Assembly: GCF_964340395.1 (NCBI RefSeq)
Contig: NC_135569.1
Span: 1,190,501-1,220,341 of the forward strand
DNA length: 29,841 bases
Direction: 5' to 3'
Source of the DNA: Glandiceps talaboti
Lineage: Eukaryota > Hemichordata > Enteropneusta > Spengelidae
The position numbers and the translations under genes were made by a program. Numbering within the stretch: the first letter of the stretch is position 1; each line of letters opens with the position of its first letter. Shown one piece after another: positions 8,771 through 18,383 of the stretch. Below the pieces are notes generated by a model. That model was not told the DNA's origin, made no database searches, and was given only the letters and a program-made list of their open reading frames with translations.

Positions 8771-10854
8771 TTTGTCGTATCATATCGTATGACACACGAT
8801 ACCACATTTGACCCCGGACAAGGTCTTACTGCGTCCATGCTTGATTTAATTCCTGTCACTTTAATTAAGTTGTAAAGTAATTATTAGTTGGCGTCTTACG
8901 TGTGACATTTTGTCAAATCAAACCATGGCATCAAAGGTCACGATATGTCGTCGATTTTAATCAGATTCGATTTCCTTTTTTAAAGCCTCGTTATCATTTT
9001 TAATACATATCAATAAGATAGAGAAACTTATCTGTAAAGTTGTCATTTTAGTGAAAAGTGAACTAAAAATGCGCCAGAAAGGCTTACTCAATTTCCTTCA
9101 CACACATCACAACTCTCAACAAGTACGGACATTACCGTAGACGAGGTCAAGCTAACCTTGTGTGTAATTTTGAAATGACGTCAACATTTACCTTAATGAT
9201 GACAGTATCTATTACCAATTTAAATCAAAGCTTTTGAAAAAGGCACCCCCGGTGCGACATCAGTAAAAATGTATTTTTTTTTACTAATTAGTATAAATTA
9301 ATACGTATGTATTTAGCAGTCAAGAAAAGAGATGGGTCATCTTCACATGTAGGTTACAAAATATATGTACCATACTTTAATGAAAATGTGTAAAAAAAAA
9401 AAAAAATATGACTTTGATCATTTTGTAGCAAACCGTTTGCTACGAATTCATGAATAAGGAACTTTAATACGATTCTAACCTAAAATGAAGTCCGATATTC
9501 CATAAAGCTACAGAAAAGTACGAATTTCATTGTCCATTTTGGCAACAAACTGAACAACACGATCTGTCAAACTCGTAGCAAGATTTTGTCCTCAACGCCT
9601 GATAGGATACAGTGAACTATAGCTGTGGTGACTCTGACATGCCTGCAGGAAATCAATAACTTGTATGTAACTAATCTAGTCTAAAAGTTTATTGTACCAA
9701 TCTTGTGATGGGGTTACGTAGAACATATTTCCAATGAAATACGGTTTGACAGATTTTGAACTCCGTGATCTTACAACTCCAAGAGTTAATTGCGAAGATT
9801 TCACTATTTGTACAATTGACTTTTTACAATATTCGACGTACAAGTTATCATTGTTCCCTCAGTTATCCAATTACCCATGATCTGTTCGGTAGATTTGGCA
9901 GGTGTCTGTCTCTCAACTCAATGAGTTAGAGGAACTGTACAATATGTCTCCCAGGTGTCCCGCACTGACCTTGCATAATATATATGACATGTCATTCACA
10001 CTACTTTATCATTTTCCCGCGTAACAGACTTTGGCTTGCAGGGACTGTAGCTGATTTTCATATTTTCTCACAAGCGAATTTGTCTTAAACCTCCCCTCCC
10101 GTATATTTGAAACTCTTACTAACGTGAATCAATGCATGATTTGTACTTCAGTGCCACATGAAGCAACAGAATGTCATCAAAGATAGTAATGAAAACTCAT
10201 CTGCCCTTTTCAGAGTCTTATTTGCACGTTGTTCTCAATTTGTTATCAGACTGTATTTGATAATTTAACGATTTATATAATAATACCATACTATACTTGT
10301 CCTTGTAGGAAAAAAGAAAACCAAGTTGGTCTGATAATACTTAGTTTGATGTTCTGATGTCGGTTCACGAAAAAAAAAATCGGTTATCAACTGTAATTGC
10401 TGTTTAAAAATGGCTCACCATCTGCAAATACCCGCATTCACCCATCCTATACAATTCTTTATAGTTACAATGTAATACATTTCGTACAACAGTGATGAAT
10501 ACATACACATGCACACTCAAAATGACACATTTCCCAAAATGCACCATTCAATATGGCGGGTTTGAACATAAGTGTATAAGGTGAATACAAATTTTAAAAC
10601 GGAAATTCTTTACCCAGTTTGAAATAAAAGTCGACGAATTGCTATTTATCAGATCAGTATAAGTTACTATGCATATACTGTAGAATTGTTGGCAAAAATG
10701 TGTCTGTTTGTCTGATAAAATGTATTTCCGAATCGGAGGACGCAACTACTTGAAACATCACTTCTCACTTAACTGATACAATCTTTGACAATAACCCGAC
10801 CAAAGAACATCTCTCTGATAACTGTTTCAACCTAATTATCACAGGATTATCAGT
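8771..10854. other. Long unique non-coding stretch
   Basis: About 2 kb with no recognisable coding segment. Noted items are a TGACGTCA at 9176-9183, a poly-A run near 9393, and a 19-bp inverted repeat GTAGCAAACCGTTTGCTAC at 9425-9443. Confidence 0.55.
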
Positions 10855-11165
10855 CCTCATGTCTAAGAACATCAAAACTCCCTACGTGAAAAATGTTCGT
10901 TCAAAAGTGTGTGCTGATACCGTCTTGTCTAAAAATCATCAAAACTTCGCCTGTGAAAATTGTTCTTTCACAAGTGTTTGAGTGACACGGTCTTGTCTGA
11001 ACATTAGAACTTCGTCTGTGAAAATTGTTCGATCAGAAGTGTGTATATGACACCGTCTTGTCTGAAAACACTACAACTTCGCCTGTAAAAATGTTCTTTC
11101 GGAAGTGAGTGTGTACATGACACGGTCTTGTCTGAAACCATTATAACCTCGTCTGTGAAAATGAT
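10855..11165. repeat. 65-70-bp minisatellite, about 4.5 diverged units
   Basis: The landmark CCGTCTTGTCT or CGGTCTTGTCT occurs at 10920, 10988, 11053 and 11123 (spacings 68, 65 and 70 bp). Each is followed by a segment like AACTTCGCCTGTGAAAAT and then TGTTCNTTC. A weaker half unit begins near 10855. Units differ by substitutions and small gaps, so the array is old. There are no unique spacers, so it is not CRISPR-like. Confidence 0.9.
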
Positions 11166-12112
11166 TCTATTACAAATAAGCTCTGCAAGTAATTAATTTA
11201 CTTTGTGAGAATTCTGATTATATTTTCACGTGTTATAAATTAAATTTACGATGGTTAGTTGAAATCACAAGCTTTAAAATCAGAGTTGAGACAACATTCT
11301 TAATGGAGTCCGTGCGGTCCCCTTTTATATCTAATTTACTGTGTATTATCCGCATTCATTTTTTTAATTGCTTTTAGAGCAATTTAGTAGCAGTGTTAGA
11401 AAAAACAATTAGTTTATATAAAAACCACGGCAACCAACTTTGCGCTCCTCGAATTTCATTATTCAGTCAGTATTGATCCAGGCAATCATCGAACGGTATA
11501 ACACCATACCTAACTATCTCTCCATGCTTTGAAATCATTTCTCGCTGTAATCGGTATCTCACAAACACTTTAAACGTGACATGAACCCACTTTTAAAAAC
11601 ACACACAATCTCAGTCTCCGCGTTACCTATCTCTTGGAAGTATCTCCACATATTAATCGCAGACAAAATTGTCATTGAGGTCAGCCATTAATCTTCTAAC
11701 GGAAACAGCATTTGGCGCAATTTCGAGACTGAGGTGTAATGTGTGCTATTAAGCGCTCATTTAGTATCGATAATGTCAGTTTTTAGCCGACGTTTAGTGT
11801 CAGTAAGTCGTATTAATGTCTTTCACCAGCTTCAATTTGTTGCGACTCAAAGCAATAACTCTGTCTTTGCATGATCCACTTTCGACATATCGAATTATTT
11901 GTACCGCGTGGACGGACACGCGCTGTCTGTTATTAATATCAAGCATAATTTAATGTCTGCTGTTGACACATTGCATTGGGGTTGTGACCGGGTCACGTAG
12001 GGCTGCATTACTGCTATGTCTAACATAACGTGCTAATTTGTCAACGACACTGGTTATTATGATAACACTACCATCTTATCAAAACCTGACATTTTTTACT
12101 GTTAGCCAAATA
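11166..12112. other. Unique non-coding stretch
   Basis: No supported feature over about 950 bp. Confidence 0.55.
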
Positions 12113-12211
<99 letters not shown>

Positions 12212-12220
12212 CGTCCATCC
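12113..12220. repeat. (TGTC)n microsatellite
   Basis: This is the same motif as the 8020-8212 tract but on the opposite strand, ending in TCCG/TCCA variants. The flanks do not match those of the earlier tract. Confidence 0.97.
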
Positions 12221-14212
12221 CCTCATGATTAAAGGTCCAATTCGTAGTAGGATTACAACTAAATTCAAATTGCGAAAAAACAGTTGTTTGGCAAAATACA
12301 GCATTCCTTGGTCCAGAACAAAAGGAATGGTCCTATGTAATCTTTGGTGGCCCATTGCATATTGATAAGATAATACTAATGATTTAAAGAGACTCAGTCT
12401 CGTTTTCAAGTCGACGAGGCACAAGGTATGTACAAAATATGTGCCATGGGCATATACGTTTAGTTTTACAGGCCAGCAGTCTCGTATTCAATCCCTACAT
12501 ATCTAGACAGCGTTCATACACAGAAAACTGTGCAAAGTGTATACATTGAAAGTATCCATCAAAGCAAATCTAATTCCAAAGTGAATGTGTTTATGTATAA
12601 CATTTAGGGTTGTATAGTAATAGGGTGATTTACATAGGAATCAAAGTTTGACGTCATGGTTGACTTGGTAGCATCCAATGCTAGATTACATTTCCCAACC
12701 CATGCAATAGTATGCGTACATAGTTAGACTAAATTAGTTCTGCCCAATGCCTCTCAGTACGAACACATTTCATGGCGGGAAAAGGCTAAAAACATTCGTT
12801 ATTGTTAAATCTCCTTGCCACTTCTTAATTTGCCATCGTTTTTACTAGTAGGTGGACTCATCAGTTTTATCGTCGTCTCCGTCTATGCTCAACTTGTACC
12901 CAAGTACAGAAAGGACGCAAACGAATCAGGAACAAATTCATTAGATAGCACGTGATGTTGTAAAGAGCAGACGAACTAGGTAGATAACCACACCGACAGT
13001 TTTGAATGATGCGTATGAGAGTGACGATAGCAGTGACGTCACTTCCTTCATTTGTCATACTACCTGCAGAATAACAAACGCTACACTAACAGAAAACGGC
13101 AAGAGTGTAATGACCCACCGCATGATGTATTCACTTCAATATTGTGTAATTGAGACTTTAGCATTATTGTCAGAACATATTATTAAAAATTGAATAAAAG
13201 AAAATAGCGTGCTGATATTTCGAAGCATTGAATTGTGTTAATTAAGCTGAGGGAGGCCTATTCATAGTAGCTAGCTGCAATTTTGAAGGTTAAGCCATAT
13301 TGTCCAATTCATGATGTCATACTCAGGATTAAACAGTTTGTGGGTTGATTTCCGTGCAGTATACAATTCAATAGAACTTTATGCCAGCTATATAATCAAA
13401 AACTACAATAATATATTACCTTCTATTTGTAGTACTTTGCTCTATATGGCCACTTTCTTTTGTTGGACTACCTATTTGAAATTATTTCAATCACCAAACA
13501 AATTAAATCTCACAAGGACGGCAGTTACATGTGTTATTTTGTTGGCGATGAAAGACTTTTTTCAAGGACTGTCCCTGAAATCTGGTGGACAGGTGTGAAA
13601 AGTGGATAGAAAACAGAGTTACTGTTCTGAGTTTTATATATCTTGAATAAACGGTTAACTTTGCCGTACATTGGTATAGTACTGTAAGAGTGTGTGATTC
13701 GATTTTCGACTATTTATATACAAAACACAGCTACATATCCACACTAATACATATGTACAAGTCAATATGAGTGGACATAATGGACTAGAGATGGTGAGGT
13801 ATGCACAAAGAGGATTGGAAAAAAAGAATTGCGTGGTTTTCTCCCCAAATTTAGTGCCCTAAAAATATGCTATGGTGTCAAGTCCCGACATGAGTACCAC
13901 CTAACCAGCACGTAAATGAAGAATTTGTTTATATTTACAGTACACAGTAATGTTCAAAAAAACGCTGAACACGAAAACCAAGAAGTTCAAAGTGTGTTTA
14001 CAATGTCCTTGTAAAAAAGATGAGTTTTAATGTGTTTCCCTAAGTAATGAAGAGTTAACTAGGAGACTGACTACATTCGTTGTCTGTAGACTGTTCCATA
14101 TAAGTGGAAATTAGAAATCGACATTTTTAAAAGAAAAACAATCTCAATCAATACTGTTGTATATGAACAGTGACATTAGAAATATTCGTATGCAATAGTT
14201 TACTATATTAGT
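12221..14212. other. Long unique non-coding stretch
   Basis: About 2 kb with only short uninformative open frames. Palindromic TGACGTCA octamers occur at 12649-12656 and 13034-13041, the latter as AGTGACGTCACT. The frame at 13311-13598 is AT-rich and resembles no known protein. Confidence 0.55.
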
Positions 14213-14246
<34 letters not shown>

Positions 14247-14296
14247 AAACAACAACGACGACGACGACGACGACGACAGCAGCAGCAGCAGCAACT

Positions 14297-14336
<40 letters not shown>

Positions 14337-14373
14337 CGACCACGACAAGAACGACAACGACAAGAACGACAAG
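14213..14373. repeat. Compound trinucleotide tract (CAA/CGA/CAG)
   Basis: CAA units give way to seven CGA units (near 14255-14276), then five CAG units (near 14277-14293), then CAA again and interrupted CGA/AGA. Poly-Val, poly-Cys and poly-Ala frames on the minus strand are by-products. Confidence 0.96.
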
Positions 14374-14651
14374 TATTGAGCATAACGTCATAGCCTGAGA
14401 TTGTCCACGTCATCAGAAAAACTATAGTTCATAAAATATGCTGCTTAACGGTTTTCTGGCAATGTTCCCCACACTGATATATTTGAAGTTTTTTTGAGTG
14501 ATTTGTTTTCGTCATACATAAACAGATGTAGCAACATATGTTATTTATTTATCATCTGTATGGTAGGGTTGTCATGCATCACTACTACAATGCAATCAAT
14601 ATGGCTGTCATAGACATCTGAGTCCTATGAAGATAATTTTACAATGACGAA
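14374..14651. other. Unique non-coding stretch
   Basis: No supported feature. Confidence 0.55.
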
Positions 14652-14711
14652 TGTATGTATGTATGTATGTATGTATGTATGTATGTATGTATGTATGTAT
14701 GTATGTATGTA

Positions 14712-14744
<33 letters not shown>

Positions 14745-14801
14745 ATGTATGTATGTGTGTGTGTGTGTGCGTGCGTGCGTATGTATGTATGTATGTATGT
14801 A

Positions 14802-14836
<35 letters not shown>

Positions 14837-14881
14837 ATGTATGTATGTATGTATGTATGTATGTATGTATGTATGTATGTA
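14652..14881. repeat. Compound (TATG)n-(TG)n-(TGCG)n microsatellite
   Basis: TATG units alternate with three TG stretches and a short TGCG run near 14768-14779. It abuts the retroelement terminal region that begins near 14885. Confidence 0.97.
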
Positions 14882-14884
14882 GAA

Positions 14885-15056
14885 AGAAATGCATAAGGAA
14901 CTAATAAACCAGTCCGTATATATAGCTGTTAAATCCGACGTTTCGAATAAATATTCTTTTTCAAAGGAAAAATTGGCGAGACAGAGAAATGCCAGGTGAC
15001 AACCCGAACATTTCTAAAAATAAGTCAAAATGAGGTGACAACCCGAACATTTCTAA
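14885..15056 (-). mobile_element. Retroelement terminal region, copy 1 (CGAAACGTCGG type)
   Basis: The reverse complement contains TTATTCGAAACGTCGGATTT, then TACGGACTG and AGTTCCTTATGCATTTCTTT. These match 23880-23995 in order over about 110 bp. CGAAACGTCGG ends of this kind occur in Penelope-like and related retroelements of many animals; that attribution comes from general knowledge and is tentative. On its 3' side the minus-strand sequence runs directly into an (ACAT)n tract. Within it, an identical 24-bp segment is repeated at 14993-15016 and 15033-15056 (period 40). No coding capacity is left. Confidence 0.55.
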
Positions 15057-15190
15057 TACATACATACATACATATGTATGTATGTATGTATGTATGTGCG
15101 TGCGTGCGTGCGTGCGTGCGTATGTATGTATGTATGTATGTATGTATGTATGTATGTATGTATGTATGTATGTATGTATGTATGTATGTA
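15057..15190. repeat. Palindromic CATA-to-TATG tract with (TGCG)n interruption
   Basis: Four TACA/CATA units switch directly to TATG units around 15073, making a perfect inverted repeat of about 34 bp. A TGCG run follows near 15098-15119, then TATG units to 15190 where the 237-bp repeat begins. Confidence 0.95.
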
Positions 15191-15426
15191 CGGTCTAAGG
15201 CATGAGAGTGTTACTAATCATTATCGTAGAATATAAAAACACTTTAGTTACTCATTTCTATAAACATAAAATTATGTTTAATTTATACCAAACTATATTC
15301 GGCTTTATGCACGTCAATCGTTTTGTTTGTATTTTTGATGAGTCATCATTTATACATTACTAGCATGCTTTTCATCTGAACTCATCAGATGCATACATCA
15401 ACACCAATATACCAGTTGTCTATTCC

Positions 15427-15427
<1 letters not shown>
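15191..15427 (+). mobile_element. 237-bp dispersed repeat, copy 2
   Basis: Inverted partner of 374-610, equal in length and gap-free. It begins CGGTCTAAGG right after the TATG tract and ends TCTATTCCA, where a (CAA)n tract takes over. Copy 1 lacks that CAA tract, so TTCCA is the likely shared end. No coding potential is visible. Confidence 0.75.

Positions 15428-15469
<42 letters not shown>
15428..15469. repeat. (CAA)n microsatellite
   Basis: About fourteen CAA/ACA units immediately after the 237-bp repeat. It could be a tail acquired on insertion or an unrelated tract. Confidence 0.96.
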
Positions 15470-15794
15470 CCTGGGCGTCTCTTTGGAATTGCGGTAATCC
15501 AAAAAATACACTAAGTCGCGAGAATGGCGTCGACTTGCCTGTTCTACAGTGATAGGATTGAGATATGGAAAATAGATTCGATATAATGATTGTTTGTTTT
15601 CAGGAAGGGTAAATGTTAGTTACAATACGGAATCAACGACGTGATTACAAAAAATACAAATATCGTGACTTGAATAACCTTAAAATGTATAATTATAGAG
15701 TTCTATAGAAATGTAATTTTAGAGCTCTATATAACATCCACCCAATGAGAAAATGTGCTAAATCGCCTTTACATGTTAGTATTTATGATTTTAT
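15470..15794. other. Unique stretch with two adjacent short palindromes
   Basis: Non-coding. Near 15696-15733, TATAGAGTTCTATA and TAGAGCTCTA sit about 20 bp apart in similar contexts. Confidence 0.5.
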
Positions 15795-15812
15795 ATTTGC
15801 ATATATGCAAAT
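15795..15812. promoter_or_regulatory. Back-to-back POU octamer palindrome
   Basis: ATTTGCATATATGCAAAT is a perfect 18-bp palindrome made of an octamer (ATTTGCAT) and its reverse complement (ATGCAAAT) separated by AT. The octamer is the established target of POU-domain factors. Other single octamers occur near 4858, 16784 and 18797. No gene is near enough to assign a target. Confidence 0.35.
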
Positions 15813-16671
15813 TTAAGAAGAACTTAAGAATATCCATATGTAGCACTCTTTTGGTGTACATTGTGAACTTTGAACCCAGCGTTGTTCCTTTAATAAATGC
15901 ATGTATATGACACTTTATGCCCTTTATCTGTCATAATGTTGACACATTGTTTGACATGTACGGGATTAGCAGTCCTCTACCGGAGCTAATATTAAAGTTT
16001 GTGTAGCGGGTTATAACCACCTCCTTGTCTGAGTTGCCGCTGAAGTCTTATCAGTATTGGATAGTGTAAGACAAAGGGGGACTTAGAAGGTGTGAATTGG
16101 GTTGACCTTTGTAGTTCAAGTAAAACCAGTCCGGCAAAGTCAGTAACCATATGCCTGCACATGGAAGTATAGAAGGGGAGCCTCCATGGTCTCAAGAATG
16201 AAATACAAGAGTACGACCCGGACCAAAATAATTTGCCAAAATTACGAGGAGAACTTAATTACGGAGAAAAATAGTTGTGGCGAGTAGTATTAAAAATAAG
16301 TAATACTACTGTACCATGAATGGAGTAGTGACTGCACAGTAAGGGTTTAAGGATGAAGGGCACAACTGTTACCATTCAAAAGAAACGGTAAACATTTAAA
16401 AAACGAATTTTACACAGATCTTCAGATGAGCTACACTATAATATTAGACACGTCTCGTTGTTCAGTCATATCAGGGCTTGTGAATGTTGTATGGCTTATT
16501 TCTTCGCCGTGAACACTGCATGCTGTGTGTGTCCTCACCCGAATGTGTACACTTTTATCTCAGTTATTATCATCACCTAGCGTGGCAAGGGGTGAGACAG
16601 TGTGTACTTTATCTTAATCTAGTCTAGCAAGGGTGAGATGGACTAATCCTGCCATCCTGTGAACTTGTCGG
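15813..16671. other. Unique non-coding stretch
   Basis: A 67-codon minus-strand frame (15992-16195) has no recognisable motif. A weak 41-bp-period duplication (GCAAGGGGTGAGA and GCAAGGGTGAGA) lies at about 16587 and 16628. Confidence 0.5.
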
Positions 16672-16678
16672 GCATAAG

Positions 16679-16753
16679 TACAATAGACACCGGTGGAAAG
16701 ATAAACAACGCGGCTCCGCCTTGTTGTTTATCTTTCCACCGGTGTCTATTGTA
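16679..16753. repeat. Perfect 31-bp inverted repeat (hairpin)
   Basis: Arms 16679-16709 and 16723-16753 are exact reverse complements, separated by 13 bases that can pair further (GCGG with CCGC). The arms contain ACACCGGTGG. Outside the arms, GCATAAGTAC (16672-16681) is matched by GTACTTATTTGC (about 16776-16787) beyond a roughly 22-bp insertion on the right, which itself includes the palindrome TATTGTATACAATA. A fold-back or MITE core is the simplest reading. A small-RNA hairpin is possible but the perfect pairing is atypical for microRNA. Confidence 0.9.
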
Positions 16754-16789
16754 TACAATACAGTTTAGTACGTCTGTACTTATTTGCAT

Positions 16790-17212
16790 AGCCATTAATA
16801 TCATGCTAGCACAATATCATGATAGAACATAGTTAATTTACTCAGGTAGCAAGCAGTTACTGAATGGCGCCACATCGCCAATGTAGGATTCAACATTCTG
16901 CATCCTGCTGTGTCGTGAGTTGACGAGGTTTTACGACCAACTTGTTACTTGACATGAATTTAACGTTCAATCTGGTATCCCCTAGAGTACGATACATAAT
17001 GAAATGTGACCTTATTTTCATTCCATGTTATCCTTGTCGACAGTCTGAATTGTTAATGTAAGTAGTTCATCAACCTTGACTAGACATGGTAAATACTAAT
17101 TATCAACTGTGTCTACCAATGATAATTGTAACTTACATTTATAAACATTTTGAACGGTAACTTGCTACATTCGCAATGTTAAAAGTGGTAATGACAGCAA
17201 ATATGTAAAACA
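16790..17212. other. Unique non-coding stretch
   Basis: No supported feature. Confidence 0.55.
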
Positions 17213-17254
17213 TGTATGTATGTATGTATGTATGTATGTATGTATGTATGTATG

Positions 17255-17288
<34 letters not shown>

Positions 17289-17310
17289 TGTATGTATGTA
17301 TGTATGTATG
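17213..17310. repeat. (TATG)n microsatellite
   Basis: About 24 units with one TATA variant near 17257. It is followed by CA-rich sequence at 17323-17364 and short GGAT and GACT runs at 17411-17460. Confidence 0.97.
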
Positions 17311-17460
17311 CTTCCTGCCTTCACACACATCACACGCATGCACACACACACGCACACACATACATACTGAGATAGCGATACACACAGATAGTGAAAAGAT
17401 AATTAGAAATATGGATGGATGGATAACAGAAAGACAGAGAGACTGACTGACTGACAGACA

Positions 17461-17872
17461 CACCATGCAAGCCATTCATCACACTGAAATTGTAAATTTA
17501 TGACAGTACAAGGACTTTATTGCCCTGCAAGGTCTCATAATGGGCGGTCATTGTATTCTACTGATAGAACATTTATGGTAAATTGTGTCAATTGCGATTT
17601 TACGTGTCTTAGGTTGTGGAGTTTCGGTGGAGATCATTTATATCGTGTATATCTTCATTTAATTAATGTATATCCTTCATTAAATCCAAAATGGACTTCC
17701 CAGTGTATGTATTCAGAATCATCATTTTTAGGAATTCACTTCATATAAATGTACTGTATTCGGTTATATCCTAAAACATTGGGCCATTGGATTGGGCTGG
17801 GCTCTTCAAGAAATGAAATAAGATTATTATCGACAAAAAATAACATACTATGATAGGGATTGCTTTTCTTCT
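17461..17872. other. Unique non-coding stretch
   Basis: An 82-codon open frame (17500-17748, plus) has no recognised domain and no visible splice context, so it is not called as a gene. Confidence 0.5.
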
Positions 17873-18018
17873 GTATAACATATATAGCATAAGAATAACA
17901 AGTATAACATATATATAACAGTATAATATAAGTATAGCATAAGTATAGCATAAGTATAACATACATATAGTGTACAACGTATATATAACATAATTACAAT
18001 ATATAACATACGCACAGC
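17873..18018. repeat. AT-rich degenerate minisatellite
   Basis: Repeated variants of AGTATAGCATA and TATAACATA fill this segment with no fixed period. Confidence 0.8.
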
Positions 18019-18049
18019 TTAACATACATGTACATATCATGTAAGCCTG

Positions 18050-18383
18050 CACTCTAAAGTAATGTGTTCAGTTCCTGAACACTTAATTGTAACAGATTTT
18101 GAACGCAGTATATGTGTTCAATATAAATAATAGAACGCATGTGTTCAGATTTAGAAGTGTTTTTTTATTTTTGAAGGCATAACATATGTTCAAAATCTTA
18201 TGAACTAGAACACTATTGACGCATCAGAACACTGTAACAGTTTTTGAACACAAAGTAAGTGTTCAGAACAAGAATAGCACACATGCATTCTAGATCTGAA
18301 TACTAGTGTTTTATGTTTTTTGACACAAACAACGCTAAACTGAACACATGGGACACGTCCGAAGCGTCAAAATCTTTAGAGTG
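18050..18383. mobile_element. 334-bp MITE-like element with CACTCTAAAG ends
   Basis: The left end CACTCTAAAG (18050-18059) is exactly inverted at the right end, CTTTAGAGTG (18374-18383). The inside is dense in GTGTTCA/TGAACAC words in both orientations (a dozen or so). It has no open reading frame. The short inverted ends, small size and absence of coding sequence fit a non-autonomous DNA transposon. The target-site duplication is ambiguous because the flanks share TG/GC on both sides. Confidence 0.6.

Noticed and set aside
10855-11165. CRISPR-like array (also considered for 28593-28856)
   Set aside because: Units are contiguous diverged repeats without conserved-repeat and unique-spacer alternation, and the DNA is eukaryotic in character.
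8020-12220. GACA and TGTC tracts as arms of one inverted duplication
   Set aside because: Only the simple repeat is shared; the unique flanks of the two tracts do not match.
13311-13598. 95-codon open frame
   Set aside because: Low-complexity AT-rich composition, no domain and no splice or promoter context.
14144-14413. Poly-Cys, poly-Val and poly-Ala frames
   Set aside because: Products of the CAA/CGA/CAG triplet tract, with no sequence outside it resembling a protein.
16679-16753. microRNA precursor
   Set aside because: Thirty-one perfectly paired bases without bulges are atypical for animal pre-miRNA, and there is no read evidence. A fold-back DNA element is simpler.
17500-17748. 82-codon open frame
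   Set aside because: No similarity that I can recognise and no flanking gene signals. The length is within chance expectation for 30 kb.
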